The notes beneath the pieces are model-generated. The model made no database searches. It had not been told where the DNA came from and was given only the letters and a program-made list of their open reading frames with translations. Of a stretch of DNA of 64,000 nt, positions 44,604-54,172 are shown piece by piece; the first letter of the stretch is position 1; the number at the start of each line of letters is the position of its first letter. Source of the DNA: Aeromonas veronii (GTDB lineage Bacteria; Pseudomonadota; Gammaproteobacteria; Enterobacterales; Aeromonadaceae); assembly GCA_041319085.1 (NCBI GenBank), contig CP101033.1, positions 3,064,501-3,128,500 of the forward strand. The letters are read 5' to 3'. A program made the translations under genes and the position numbers.

Positions 44604-47075
44604 ATGCTGAAATGGCTCGTTCGCCTGTTTATTGTCATGATGCTGGGTGCTGCGCTGGGTGTTGCCAGCCTCATCGGTATCTACTTCTATATCAAACCCC
44701 AACTGCCTGATGTCACCGCCTTGCGTGATGTCAAGCTGGCAACCCCTATGCGGGTTTACAGCCGGGATGGGGAGTTGATCGCTCAATATGGCGAAATTCG
44801 TCGTATCCCGTTGCGTCTGAACGACATTCCGCAACCCATGATCGATGCTGTTCTGGCGACTGAAGACGCACGCTTCTATGAGCACCTGGGTGTAGACCCA
44901 ATCGGAATCATTCGAGCCGCATCCGTCTGGGCAGTCTCCGGCCATGCTCGTCAGGGTGCCAGTACCATCACCCAGCAGGTTGCCCGTAACTTCTTCCTTA
45001 GCAATGAGAAGACCATCATCCGCAAGGTCAAGGAGGTCTTCCTGGCCTGGCGGATCGAACAGAATCTCTCAAAAGACGAGATCCTCGAACTGTACCTCAA
45101 CAAAATCCCGCTTGGTTATCGCGCCTTTGGGGTCGGTGCTGCAGCCCAGGTTTACTTTGGTAAAGAGGTCAAGGATCTGGGGCTGGACGAGATCGCTATC
45201 ATTGCCGGTCTGCCAAAAGCCCCCTCCATGCTCAACCCCATCCGCTCCCCAGAGCGGGCGTTTGCGCGTCGCAACGTCGTGCTGGGCCGGATGCTGGAAA
45301 CCGGCAAGATCACTCAGGCCCAGTTTGATGAAGCCTCCAAGATGCCGATCAAGGCCCGTTTCCATGGCGCAGAGGTGACCCTGCATGCTCCCTATCTGGG
45401 TGAAATGGTTCGCCAGAAGATGGTCGAGCAGTTTGGGGAAAATGCCTACACCATGGGCCTGCACGTCTACACCACCGTCTCGGCCGAACGTCAGCGGGCA
45501 GCCAGACAGGCGCTGCTGGATGGCGTCTTTGCCTATGACATGCGCCACGGCTATCGCGGTCCGACGGCGCAGTTGTGGAAAGCGGGTGAAGCCAGCTGGG
45601 ATTACGAACAGATCGTGGCCCACCTTGGCAACCAACCCATCTATGATCCGCTGATGGCTGCCGTGGTCACCAAGCTCGGAGACCGCAGCGCAACCCTGGT
45701 GCTGAAAAATGGCAAGGAAGCAGAATTGGGCTGGGACGGCATCAAATGGGCTCGCTCGTTCATTACCGACGACCGCCAGAGCTATGCCCCGAAATCGGCG
45801 CGCGATGTGCTGAAAGTCGGTGCCCAGATCTGGGTGCGGGAAGAGGGCGAAGCGCTGCTGCTGGCCCAAATCCCGGACGTCAACGCCGCGCTGGTTGCCA
45901 TGAACCCGAAAAATGGAGCACTGGAAGCACTGGTCGGTGGTTTCAGCTTCGAGCTTTCCAAATTCAACCGGGTCGATCAGGCGCGCCGCCAGATTGGCTC
46001 CAACATCAAGCCTTTCCTCTATGCCACCGCGCTGGAGCACGGCTATACCTTGGCATCGCTCATTAACGATGCGCCGATCAACCAGTGGGATCCGTCTAAA
46101 GGCCCCATGTGGCAGCCAAAAAACTCCCCGGCTGTCTATGATGGGCCAACCCCGCTGCGCCTTGGCCTGGCAAAGTCCAAGAATGTCATGTCGGTTCGAC
46201 TGATGCGCGCCATCGGTCTGGATACCTATATCGACGGTCTGACTCGCTTCGGTTTCCCACGCGACTTAATCTCTCCCCATGAATCGCTGGCGCTGGGTGC
46301 AGCCGAATTCACTCCCCTTGAGGTGGTGCGTGGTTACTCGGTACTGGCCAACGGTGGCTTCCTGGTGACCCCATACTTCGTCGACAAAGTGACCGACAGC
46401 CTGGAGAACACGCTCTATCAGGCCAACCCTGCCATCGCTTGCACCAGCTGTGAGCAGCAGGCCACGCCCGAGCAGAGCACACTGCCAGAGCCAACTGTTG
46501 ATGGTGCCGCACAAGATGGCACGCAGACCCCTCTCGCGCCGACCATAGCCCCGCATACCATCAGTGCCCAGAGCGCGTTCCTGATCACCGACACCCTGAG
46601 CACAGCTATCTGGGGTGGCAACGGCTGGCGTGGTACCGGCTGGCGTGCCGCCCGCGACCTGAAGCGTCACGACATCTCCGGTAAAACCGGTACCACCAAC
46701 GAATCGCGGGATGCCTGGTTCTCCGGCTATACCCCGGAGATCGTCGCCACCTCCTGGATCGGTTTTGACAACCACCAGCGTAGCCTTGGCCGTGCCGAAT
46801 TTGGCGGTGGCGCCGCGCAGCCTATCTGGATCGACTTCATGAAAGTCGCCCTCAAAAAGCTACCGGAGCACAAGATGCCGGTTCCCGAGGGGATCATGAC
46901 GGTGAAGATTGACAGCGAAACCGGCCTGCTGACGACCGGTGGCGGCACTGACGAATACTTCAAGGAAGGTACCGAACCGACCCGCTATGCCGCGCCCAGC
47001 TCGGATGGCAATCAGGTTTACGACGGTGACAACCCCAACATGGAAGGGCCTGTCTCTACCGACGATATCTTCTAA
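44604..47075 (+). CDS. mrcA: Penicillin-binding protein 1A (bifunctional)
   Basis: Class A PBP that polymerises and cross-links peptidoglycan. The 823-residue protein has an N-terminal cytoplasmic/TM anchor (LFIVMMLGAALGVASLIGIY), a GT51 domain with catalytic E87 in ATEDARFYEH and GASTITQQVARN, an OB-like domain, and a transpeptidase domain with S466-N-I-K469, SKN and SGKTGTTNE. The Cys-containing insert (ACTSCEQQ) before the KTG box is also found in E. coli PBP1A. I use ATG 44604 (MLKWLVRLF), which gives the family N-terminus, rather than an in-frame ATG 60 codons earlier. It is divergent from pilMNOPQ as in Pseudomonas and Vibrio. Confidence 0.97.
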   Translation: MLKWLVRLFIVMMLGAALGVASLIGIYFYIKPQLPDVTALRDVKLATPMRVYSRDGELIAQYGEIRRIPLRLNDIPQPMIDAVLATEDARFYEHLGVDPIGIIRAASVWAVSGHARQGASTITQQVARNFFLSNEKTIIRKVKEVFLAWRIEQNLSKDEILELYLNKIPLGYRAFGVGAAAQVYFGKEVKDLGLDEIAIIAGLPKAPSMLNPIRSPERAFARRNVVLGRMLETGKITQAQFDEASKMPIKARFHGAEVTLHAPYLGEMVRQKMVEQFGENAYTMGLHVYTTVSAERQRAARQALLDGVFAYDMRHGYRGPTAQLWKAGEASWDYEQIVAHLGNQPIYDPLMAAVVTKLGDRSATLVLKNGKEAELGWDGIKWARSFITDDRQSYAPKSARDVLKVGAQIWVREEGEALLLAQIPDVNAALVAMNPKNGALEALVGGFSFELSKFNRVDQARRQIGSNIKPFLYATALEHGYTLASLINDAPINQWDPSKGPMWQPKNSPAVYDGPTPLRLGLAKSKNVMSVRLMRAIGLDTYIDGLTRFGFPRDLISPHESLALGAAEFTPLEVVRGYSVLANGGFLVTPYFVDKVTDSLENTLYQANPAIACTSCEQQATPEQSTLPEPTVDGAAQDGTQTPLAPTIAPHTISAQSAFLITDTLSTAIWGGNGWRGTGWRAARDLKRHDISGKTGTTNESRDAWFSGYTPEIVATSWIGFDNHQRSLGRAEFGGGAAQPIWIDFMKVALKKLPEHKMPVPEGIMTVKIDSETGLLTTGGGTDEYFKEGTEPTRYAAPSSDGNQVYDGDNPNMEGPVSTDDIF

Positions 47076-47091
47076 ACTGCTCTCGTGGCAG

Positions 47092-47123
47092 AAAAAACCG
47101 GCAGCCACGGCTGCCGGTTTTTT
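47092..47123 (+). terminator. Rho-independent terminator of mrcA
   Basis: A 15-bp near-perfect stem AAAAAACCGGCAGCC / GGCTGCCGGTTTTTT with a 2-nt spacer. Confidence 0.9.
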
Positions 47124-47281
47124 ACCTGCTAATCAGAGCCCTGATCCCCTCGTTGTTCTTATTTGTGCTCTACTCTATGGGGCTTTTGCTCAAAACATCT
47201 TGGCAAACCGCCATAAACCTCAGAAAATTCCGACCTTCAAAACCCGGTTCATCCCGCATGTGCGAAATAAGTGAGACAAGC

Positions 47282-48643
47282 ATGAGTCAAACACCCCCCA
47301 AGGCCCGCGACGGCTTTACCAGTAAATTCGGCGTCCTTGCCGCCACTCTTGGTTCAGCCGTCGGCCTCGGCAATATCTGGAAATTCCCCTATCTGACCGG
47401 TGAAAACGGTGGTGCGGGCTTTCTGCTGGTCTATGTGATCGCGACCCTGCTGGTCGGTTTGCCGGTGATGATTTCCGAGATCATGCTGGGCCGCAAAAGC
47501 AAGACCGATGCGGTCACTACCCTGAGCAATCTCGCTCCTAAAAGGCAACCCTGGTGGCTGATTGCGGTGATGGGGGTGCTGGCGGCTTTCTTGATCATGT
47601 CCTTCTACTCTGAAGTGGCGGCCTGGGTGTTTGCCTATATCTTCAAGGCGATCGACGGCTCGATACTCTCCACCGATCCCAAGGTGACCGGCGCGGCGTT
47701 TAGCGCGCTGATCAGCAACCCGCTGCAGAGTCTGTTGTGGCAGTGGCTGGTGCTGGCCCTGATGGGCGGCATCCTGCTGATGGGGGTCTCCAAGGGGATC
47801 GAGGCGGTCACCAAGAAGCTGATGCCGGTGCTCTTTATCCTGCTGCTGGTGATCGGTATTCGCAGTCTGACGCTGCCGGGGGCGAGCGAAGGTCTCTCCT
47901 TCCTCTTCTCGCCCGATTTGTCCAAGATCACCTCTGGCGTGGTGCTGACCGCCATGGGACTGGCCTTCTTCAAGCTCTCCATCGGCATGGGCTGCATGAT
48001 GACCTATGGCAGCTACTTCCGTGATGACCAGAACATTCCGGTCACCGCGTTCCGGGTGATGTGCGCCGACCTGTTTGTCTCCATGCTGGCCGGTATCGCC
48101 ATCTTCCCGGCGGTGTTTGCCTTCGGGTTCGAGCCGACCGCCGGTCCTTCGCTGCTATTCATCACCATTCCGGCGGTGTTTGCCAGCATCCCGTTTGGTC
48201 ATCTGTTCATGGTGCTCTTCTTCGTACTCTCGGCCATCGCGGCCACCGGTGCCATGCTCTCCATTCTGGAAGTGCCGGTCTCGGTGCTCTCCGAACGCTT
48301 CAAGATGAGCCGCCCGAAGGCGACCCTGATCAACCTGCTGGTACTGGGTGCGGTAGGTTCCACCTGTGCGCTCTCCAACAGCACCATGGCGGATGTGCAG
48401 ATTGCGGGCAAGACCTTCTTCGATCTGTTCGACTACCTCTCCTCCAATATCCTGATGCCGGTGGGCGGTATCTTCCTCTGCCTGTTCGTGGGCTGGGTAT
48501 GGGGCGAGGAGAAGATGCGCGATGCCCTGACCAATGGCGGCGAGCTGGCTCTGCCCATTCTCAAGCCACTGTTCTTCATCATCCGCTACGTATCGCCACT
48601 GCTGATCCTGATCGTGATGCTCAAGGGGCTGGGGCTGTTCTAA
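47282..48643 (+). CDS. Neurotransmitter:sodium symporter (NSS/SNF) family transporter
   Basis: A 453-residue inner-membrane Na+-coupled transporter of the LeuT fold. The hallmark TM1 segment GSAVGLGNIWKFPYLTGENGG, with the unwound Na+-site region, is present, followed by about 11-12 hydrophobic segments. The C-terminal half has SIGMGCMMTYGSYFRDDQNI, the TM6-TM7 region. Bacterial members move amino acids such as Trp, Leu or Tyr; the substrate cannot be named. ATG 47282 is preceded by GTGAG. It has its own terminator and converges on the RssA-like gene. Confidence 0.93.
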   Translation: MSQTPPKARDGFTSKFGVLAATLGSAVGLGNIWKFPYLTGENGGAGFLLVYVIATLLVGLPVMISEIMLGRKSKTDAVTTLSNLAPKRQPWWLIAVMGVLAAFLIMSFYSEVAAWVFAYIFKAIDGSILSTDPKVTGAAFSALISNPLQSLLWQWLVLALMGGILLMGVSKGIEAVTKKLMPVLFILLLVIGIRSLTLPGASEGLSFLFSPDLSKITSGVVLTAMGLAFFKLSIGMGCMMTYGSYFRDDQNIPVTAFRVMCADLFVSMLAGIAIFPAVFAFGFEPTAGPSLLFITIPAVFASIPFGHLFMVLFFVLSAIAATGAMLSILEVPVSVLSERFKMSRPKATLINLLVLGAVGSTCALSNSTMADVQIAGKTFFDLFDYLSSNILMPVGGIFLCLFVGWVWGEEKMRDALTNGGELALPILKPLFFIIRYVSPLLILIVMLKGLGLF

Positions 48644-48663
48644 GCCGAGCATTTGGTCATCGC

Positions 48664-48690
48664 AAAAGAGCGCCGCAAGGCGCTCTTTTT
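48664..48690 (+). terminator. Terminator between the NSS transporter and RssA-like genes
   Basis: AAAAGAGCGCC-GCAA-GGCGCTCTTTT, then T. Nearly symmetrical, so probably bidirectional for the two convergent genes. Confidence 0.85.
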
Positions 48691-48712
48691 GTTGGTGCGA
48701 TGGGCGTGAGGA

Positions 48713-49582
48713 TCACAGCAACCCGAGGCGGCCCAGTTCATCCTTGAGCTGATCGAGGTTGCGCTCAACGCAGGCTTCCCCCTCGTTGATGGCATCGCTG
48801 GCGCGATGAAAATCCATGATGGAGAAGCTGCCAAGGCGCGGACAGAGCTGGATTTCCGCCGGGTCCCCGGCCATCCGGGCACGGGTAATGCGCTCCTGCA
48901 TGATGTTGATGGAGCCACTCATCACGCTCCACAGACCCGGGGTGGCTGGCGCAGATTCACCGCGATTAAGCCACTGGCTCAGCAGGCCGCCGCTGCCCGG
49001 CTGATCCGGCTCGTCGGTCCAGGGTTGGTGCATGTCGGTGTTGAGGTTGACCGCTATCACCACTTCGGCCCCCATGGCGCGGGCCAGCGAGATGGGCACC
49101 GGGTTGACCACCGCGCCATCGACCAGCCAGCGGTCGTTGACCCGGGTCGGGGTGAGGATCCCCGGCATGCCGCAGGAGGCGCGCACCGACTGGCGCATCG
49201 AGCCCTGTTGCAGCCAGATTTCGCGGCCGGTATCGAGTTCGGTGGCGATGCAGGCGAAGGGAATGGGCAGGCTCTCGAGATCGGGATCCCCCAGATGGCT
49301 GGCGGCAAGGCCAAACACCTTTTCGCCGCGAAACAGCCCGCCGGAGAGAGCCGGGTCGAGCAGGCTGACCACTTGCAGGCGAGTAAAGCCACGCACCCAG
49401 GTTTCCAGCCGATCCAGTTCACCGGCGGCATAGGCTGCGCCGACAAAGCTGCCGATGGAGCAGCCAGCGATCAAATCCGGTTTGATGCCGAGACGTTCAA
49501 GGGCGCGGATGACGCCGATATGGGCCCATCCTCTGGCGGCGCCGCTTCCGAGAGCGAGCCCTACGCGGGGTTTACGTGGCAC
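48713..49582 (-). CDS. rssA: RssA-like patatin-family phospholipase
   Basis: A 289-residue patatin-like hydrolase close to the E. coli RssA/YchK family. The oxyanion loop GSGAARG is at residues 12-18, the nucleophile Ser42 in GCSIG, and the catalytic Asp155 in VDGA, so the Ser-Asp dyad is complete. Residues ~200-225 form an acidic, Gly/Pro-rich loop. No signal peptide: cytoplasmic or membrane-peripheral. The start is GTG, five bases after GGAGGA. Directly upstream of that ribosome site is a C10T6 tract. No rssB (sigma-S adaptor) gene follows. The substrate is unknown. Confidence 0.88.
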   Translation of the reverse strand: MPRKPRVGLALGSGAARGWAHIGVIRALERLGIKPDLIAGCSIGSFVGAAYAAGELDRLETWVRGFTRLQVVSLLDPALSGGLFRGEKVFGLAASHLGDPDLESLPIPFACIATELDTGREIWLQQGSMRQSVRASCGMPGILTPTRVNDRWLVDGAVVNPVPISLARAMGAEVVIAVNLNTDMHQPWTDEPDQPGSGGLLSQWLNRGESAPATPGLWSVMSGSINIMQERITRARMAGDPAEIQLCPRLGSFSIMDFHRASDAINEGEACVERNLDQLKDELGRLGLL

Positions 49583-49593
49583 GACGTTCCTCC

Positions 49594-49609
49594 AAAAAAG
49601 GGGGGGGGG
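49594..49609 (-). repeat. C10T6 homopolymer tract upstream of the RssA-like gene
   Basis: On the minus strand ten C then six T immediately precede GGAGGAACGTC-GTG. Runs of this length are prone to slippage, and here a length change would alter the 5' untranslated region. Confidence 0.8.
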
Positions 49610-49783
49610 TGAGCAACCAGCTTACTCTGCAAGTCAGAGTCCGTCATCCTGGCGCGGCCCCCGAGTCCTTATCGGGGTAGGCCATAAGTTCATCACCTTG
49701 TTACGTTTTGTCACATTTATACATAGTCACGGCATAGTCTGGGGCTAAAATGGCCCCAATCTGGATTTACCCTCTCACTCTTC

Positions 49784-50845
49784 ATGGACCGTTCGATGAA
49801 AATGCGTATCTGGCTCGGCTTGGGCCTTCTTCTAATCGTGGGTGCCGGCGTCTGGGCGCTGCGTAACAGCGAACCCGCCGCCAAAGCACCGGCCAGACAG
49901 GTCAATATCCGCACCCAAACCGTCAAGCAGAGTCTGGCCGAGCCGACCCTCAAGCTGGTGGGCAAGCTGGCGGCCAATCGCTCCGTCATCATCAGCCCCG
50001 AAGTGACCGGTCGCATCGTCAAGATTGCGGTGCAGTCGGGTCAGAGCGTGGCGAAGGGGGCGACCCTGATCGCGCTCGATGCGGGCAAGCAGCAGGCTGA
50101 GCTGGCCGAGCAGAGCGCCAGCCTGCGCGACGAGAACCGCAAGCTGGGGGATATGCGCAAGCTGGTGGCCCGTGGCGCCGTGACCCAATCCGAGCTGGAG
50201 GGGCAGGAGGCCACCGTGGCCCAGGTGCAGGCACGCCTCGATGCCGCCCGTTACGAGCTCTCCCTGCGCACCTTGCAGGCGCCGTTTGCCGGCACCGTGA
50301 GCCTGATTGATCTCAGCGAAGGGGCGCTGGTCAACAGCGGCGATACCCTGCTGCATCTGGATGAACTCGACAAACTGCGTCTCGATCTGGCGGTGCCGGA
50401 GCGTTACCTCTCCCTGCTGCGCTCGGGCATGGCGGTCACCGCCACCAGTACTGCCTGGCCGGATCAGCAATTCAACGGCACCCTGACCACCCTCGACAGC
50501 CGCGTCTCCAACGATACCCAGAACATCAAAGCGCGGGTGATGATCCCCAATGGCAACGGCCAGTTGCGCCCGGGCATGCTGCTCAATGTGGCGCTGGCAC
50601 TGCCTGCCCGGCAGCTCACCCTGATCCCCGCCCAGTCGGTGGAGTATGCCGGTGAGCAGCGCTTTGTTTACCGTCTCGAGGCCGATGGCCGGGTCAAGCG
50701 GGTGCCTGTGGTGCTCGGCGAGACCGAAGGGGAGACCGTCTGGGTCACCGAGGGGCTGAAGGTCGGCGATCGCATCGTGGTCGAGGGGCTGGTCAATCTG
50801 CGTGATGGGGTGCAGGTGCGCGATCTGGCCGAGGTGAACGGCTGA
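49784..50845 (+). CDS. RND efflux periplasmic adaptor (membrane fusion protein)
   Basis: A 353-residue adaptor protein joining an RND pump to an outer-membrane channel. It has an N-terminal membrane anchor/signal (MRIWLGLGLLLIVGAGVWAL), a lipoyl-like half (ISPEVTGRIVKIAVQSGQSV), a coiled-coil hairpin (LAEQSASLRDENRKLGDMRK ... QEATVAQVQARLDAA), the second lipoyl half (LQAPFAGTVSLIDLSEGALV), a beta-barrel domain and a membrane-proximal domain. The start is uncertain between 49784 and 49796. Its TGA shares one base with the ATG of the pump gene. It resembles the Vibrio VexG/MexH-type group, but the substrate is unknown. Confidence 0.9.
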   Translation: MDRSMKMRIWLGLGLLLIVGAGVWALRNSEPAAKAPARQVNIRTQTVKQSLAEPTLKLVGKLAANRSVIISPEVTGRIVKIAVQSGQSVAKGATLIALDAGKQQAELAEQSASLRDENRKLGDMRKLVARGAVTQSELEGQEATVAQVQARLDAARYELSLRTLQAPFAGTVSLIDLSEGALVNSGDTLLHLDELDKLRLDLAVPERYLSLLRSGMAVTATSTAWPDQQFNGTLTTLDSRVSNDTQNIKARVMIPNGNGQLRPGMLLNVALALPARQLTLIPAQSVEYAGEQRFVYRLEADGRVKRVPVVLGETEGETVWVTEGLKVGDRIVVEGLVNLRDGVQVRDLAEVNG

Positions 50846-53800
50846 TGTGGCTCTCCGATATCTCAGTACGCCGCCCGCTGGTGGCGGTGGTGCTCAGCGC
50901 CCTGCTTACCGTGTTTGGTCTGGTCGCCTTCAGCAAATTGACGGTGCGGGAGATGCCGGACGTGCAGACGCCGTCGGTCTCCATCACCACCACCTATGAG
51001 GGGGCGGCCCCCTCGGTGATGGAGAGTCAGGTCACCAAGCCTATCGAGGATCAGCTCTCCGGCATCAGTGGCATCAAGAACATCAACTCCATGACCCGCA
51101 AGGGGCGCTCGATGATCACCGTCGAGTTCAAGCTCGGCTGGAACATGGTGGAGGGGATCTCCGATGTGCGCGATGCCCTCTCCCGCGCGCGGCCACGGCT
51201 GCCCGATGATGTGGACGAGCCGCTGGTGACCAAGGACAGCGGCAACGGCGATGTGGCGATCTGGCTCAACTTCAGCAGCAGCCAGATGGATCGCACCGCC
51301 ATGACCGATTACGCCAACCGCGTGCTGGTCGACCCCCTGAGTCTGGTGGACGGGGTGAGTGAAGTGGCGCTCTCCGGCGATCTGACCCAGGTGATGTATG
51401 TGCGGCTGCGCCCTGCCGACATGGCGGCCCGTGGCATCACGGTGAGCGATGTGGAAGAGGCCCTCAAGCGGGAGAACATCGAGTTGCCGGGGGGGGAGAT
51501 CCGCAACAACTCCATGACCATGGCGGTGCAGATCGCCCGTCTCTACCACACAGCGGAAGATTTCCAGCAACTGCAAGTCACCACAGCCGCCAACGGCCAG
51601 AGCGTCTATCTGGCCGATATCGCCGATGTAGAGGTCGGGGCCAAGAACGAAGACAGCGCCTATCAGCGCAACGGCAAAGAGAGTCTGGGTATCGGTATCG
51701 TTGCCCAGTCCACCGCCAACCCGCTGGCTGTCGCACAGGGGATCGAGAAGAAACTCGGCGAGATGCAGCGCTTCCTGCCGGAGGGGGCCAAGCTCGAGGT
51801 GGATTACGACTCCACCATCTTTATCAAGCAGGCCATCGACGAGGTGTACGAGACTCTGGCCATCTGCGCCGTGCTGGTGGTGGCGGTGCTCTATCTGTTC
51901 CTCGGGCAGGGACGTACCACGCTAATTCCGGCCATTACGGTGCCGGTGTCGCTCATCTCCGCCTTTATCGGCGCCTGGTATTTCGGCTTTTCCATCAACC
52001 TCATCACCTTGCTGGCCCTTATTCTCGCCATCGGTCTGGTGGTGGATGACGCCATCGTGGTGGTGGAGAACATCCACCACCATCTGCAGCGGGGCGAACC
52101 GCCGCTGCTGGCGGCATGGCACGGCACCCGCGAGGTGGGCTTTGCGGTCATTGCCACTACCGCCGTGCTGGTGATGGTGTTTGTCCCCATCGCCTTTATG
52201 GATGGCATGGTGGGGCGGCTCTTTACCGAGTTTGCGATATTGCTATCGCTGGCGGTGCTCTGCTCCTCGCTGGTGGCGCTGACCCTGACCCCGGCCATGG
52301 GCTCCTGGCTGATGCGCCCGCTGGATAAACCGAATCGGCTCACCGCCGGGCTCGATCGCGGGCTGGGCTGGCTGGAGGGGCACTATCGTCACCTGCTGGC
52401 GTGGGTGCTGCGTCGTTCCCGCTGGACGCCGCTGGTGCTGCTGCTCTGCCTTGGCGGCATCGGCGCCCTGTTTACCCAGTTGCCGACCAGCCTCACCCCG
52501 ACCGAGGATCGCGGCGTCATCTATGTCTTCGTCAAGGGGGCAGAGGGGACCAGCATCGAGCGGATGAAGCGCAACATGCAGCAGGTGGAGTCCGCCATCA
52601 TGCCGATGCTGGGCAAAGGGGTAGTGCAGGCGCTGAGCTTCAGCACCCCCGCCTTTGGCCGTGGCGGCGATCAGACCGGCATGGTGATCATCCAGCTCAC
52701 CGACTGGGCCGAGCGTGACGTCACTGCCACCGAGTTCTCTCGCTCGCTCGGCGCCAAGCTCTCCGGCATTCCCGACGTGATGATCCGCACCTTCCAGCCC
52801 GGTTTCCGGGGCGGCTCCACCGCACCGGTGCAGTTCGTGCTGCAGGGTAACGACTATGCCGAGCTCTACCAGCAAGGGTTGGCGCTGCAACAGGCGGCGC
52901 AGGGCAGCGGCCTGATGCTGAGCCCGGATCTCGACTACGCCGAGAAGACCCCCGAGCTGCAGGTGACCATCAATCGCGACAGCGCCAGCCAGCTCGGCAT
53001 TCCGGTCTCCACCATCGCCAACAGCTTGCAGACCCTGCTGGGCGGGACGAGCAAGACCACCTATGTGGACAGGGGCGAGGAGTATGACGTCTACCTGCGC
53101 GGCAACCAGAGCGAGTTCAACGGCATCTCGGATCTCGGCCGCATCTATCTAAAAGCCGCTAATGGTGAGATGGTCACTCTCTCGACCCTGGCCACCGTCA
53201 AGCAGGTGGCGACCGCCAACCGCCTCAACCACTACCAGCGGCAAAAAGCGATCACCCTGACTGCCGACGTGCACCCCGACCACACCCTGGGTGAGGCCCT
53301 CGATTTCCTCGATGGCTGGGCCAACGCCAACCTGCCCACCGGCATGACGGTGGATTACGCAGGTGATTCAAAGGATTACCGCGACAATCAGGGGGAGATG
53401 GTGCTGGTGTTCGGCCTCGCCCTGCTGGTGGTCTATCTGGTGCTGGTGGCCCAGTTCGAGAGCACCCTGACCCCGGCGGTGGTGATGGTGACGGTGCCGC
53501 TCGGCATCTTCGGTGGTCTCTTGGGCCTCTGGCTGACGGGGCAGGAGATGAGCATCTACAGCCAGATCGGGATGATCATGCTGATCGGCATGGTGACCAA
53601 GAACGGCATCCTCATCGTCGAGTTCATCAACCAGTTGCGCCAGCGCGGCGAAGGGTTCGAGCAGGCGATAATCAAAGGCTCGGTGCGCCGCTTGCGCCCG
53701 ATCCTCATGACCTCGCTCACCGCCATTATCGGCGCGGTGCCGCTGATGCTCTCCATGGGGGCTGGCTACGAGAGCCGGATGGCGGTGGGGACAGTGGTCT

Positions 53801-53961
53801 TCTTCGGGCTGTCGTTGGCAACCCTGGTCACCCTGCTGGTAGTGCCCGCCATCTACCATCTGCTGGCGCGCCACGCCGGGATGACCGGCGCGCGGGATCA
53901 GCAGGTAGATGACGCGCTGGCCGCCAAGGGGGTTGGGGAGTCGCAGCCTCCGGCGCTCTGA
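50845..53961 (+). CDS. RND multidrug efflux permease (HAE1 type)
   Basis: A 1,038-residue inner-membrane proton/drug antiporter with the AcrB-like plan: TM1 (RPLVAVVLSALLTVFGLVAF), porter domain, TM2-6, second porter domain, TM8-12. The proton-relay aspartates are D401-D402 in GLVVDDAIVVVENIHHHL. The second-half motif GMVTKNGILIVEFINQLR is intact. It is translationally coupled to the adaptor gene (TGATG). No outer-membrane factor gene and no TetR-type regulator are adjacent, so a TolC-like protein encoded elsewhere must complete the pump. A G7 run at 51490-51496 is in frame. Confidence 0.95.
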   Translation: MWLSDISVRRPLVAVVLSALLTVFGLVAFSKLTVREMPDVQTPSVSITTTYEGAAPSVMESQVTKPIEDQLSGISGIKNINSMTRKGRSMITVEFKLGWNMVEGISDVRDALSRARPRLPDDVDEPLVTKDSGNGDVAIWLNFSSSQMDRTAMTDYANRVLVDPLSLVDGVSEVALSGDLTQVMYVRLRPADMAARGITVSDVEEALKRENIELPGGEIRNNSMTMAVQIARLYHTAEDFQQLQVTTAANGQSVYLADIADVEVGAKNEDSAYQRNGKESLGIGIVAQSTANPLAVAQGIEKKLGEMQRFLPEGAKLEVDYDSTIFIKQAIDEVYETLAICAVLVVAVLYLFLGQGRTTLIPAITVPVSLISAFIGAWYFGFSINLITLLALILAIGLVVDDAIVVVENIHHHLQRGEPPLLAAWHGTREVGFAVIATTAVLVMVFVPIAFMDGMVGRLFTEFAILLSLAVLCSSLVALTLTPAMGSWLMRPLDKPNRLTAGLDRGLGWLEGHYRHLLAWVLRRSRWTPLVLLLCLGGIGALFTQLPTSLTPTEDRGVIYVFVKGAEGTSIERMKRNMQQVESAIMPMLGKGVVQALSFSTPAFGRGGDQTGMVIIQLTDWAERDVTATEFSRSLGAKLSGIPDVMIRTFQPGFRGGSTAPVQFVLQGNDYAELYQQGLALQQAAQGSGLMLSPDLDYAEKTPELQVTINRDSASQLGIPVSTIANSLQTLLGGTSKTTYVDRGEEYDVYLRGNQSEFNGISDLGRIYLKAANGEMVTLSTLATVKQVATANRLNHYQRQKAITLTADVHPDHTLGEALDFLDGWANANLPTGMTVDYAGDSKDYRDNQGEMVLVFGLALLVVYLVLVAQFESTLTPAVVMVTVPLGIFGGLLGLWLTGQEMSIYSQIGMIMLIGMVTKNGILIVEFINQLRQRGEGFEQAIIKGSVRRLRPILMTSLTAIIGAVPLMLSMGAGYESRMAVGTVVFFGLSLATLVTLLVVPAIYHLLARHAGMTGARDQQVDDALAAKGVGESQPPAL

Positions 53962-54040
53962 GCAGCATTCTTAGCTGAATCCTGACCTGACCCCTGACCT
54001 GCGCGCTCAAGCGGGGCCAGTTATCAGCCTCTATCATCAC

Positions 54041-54063
54041 AAGGGCGCCTGCGGGCGCCCTTG
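54041..54063 (+). terminator. Hairpin after the RND operon
   Basis: AAGGGCGCC / GGCGCCCTT with a 4-nt loop, 80 bases after the stop. The tail TGCTATT is only weakly T-rich. Confidence 0.55.
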
Positions 54064-54136
54064 CTATTAGTGGCGGCGGCCTATTCCACGGGATCTACAG
54101 GGACAAAAAGCCATCGCTCCCCTTGACCGCAACCGG

Positions 54137-54142
54137 TATAAT
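54137..54142 (+). promoter_or_regulatory. ygiQ promoter -10
   Basis: Consensus TATAAT followed by a GC-rich discriminator GCGCGACC, 31 bases before the ygiQ ATG. No good -35. Confidence 0.5.
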
Positions 54143-54172
54143 GCGCGACCCGAATTTTTCCAGGTGTTCAAA

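Noticed and set aside
46440..46560. Cys-containing, low-conservation insert in PBP1A before the KTG box
   Set aside because: E. coli PBP1A has a comparable insert with the same Cys pattern, so it is not unusual.
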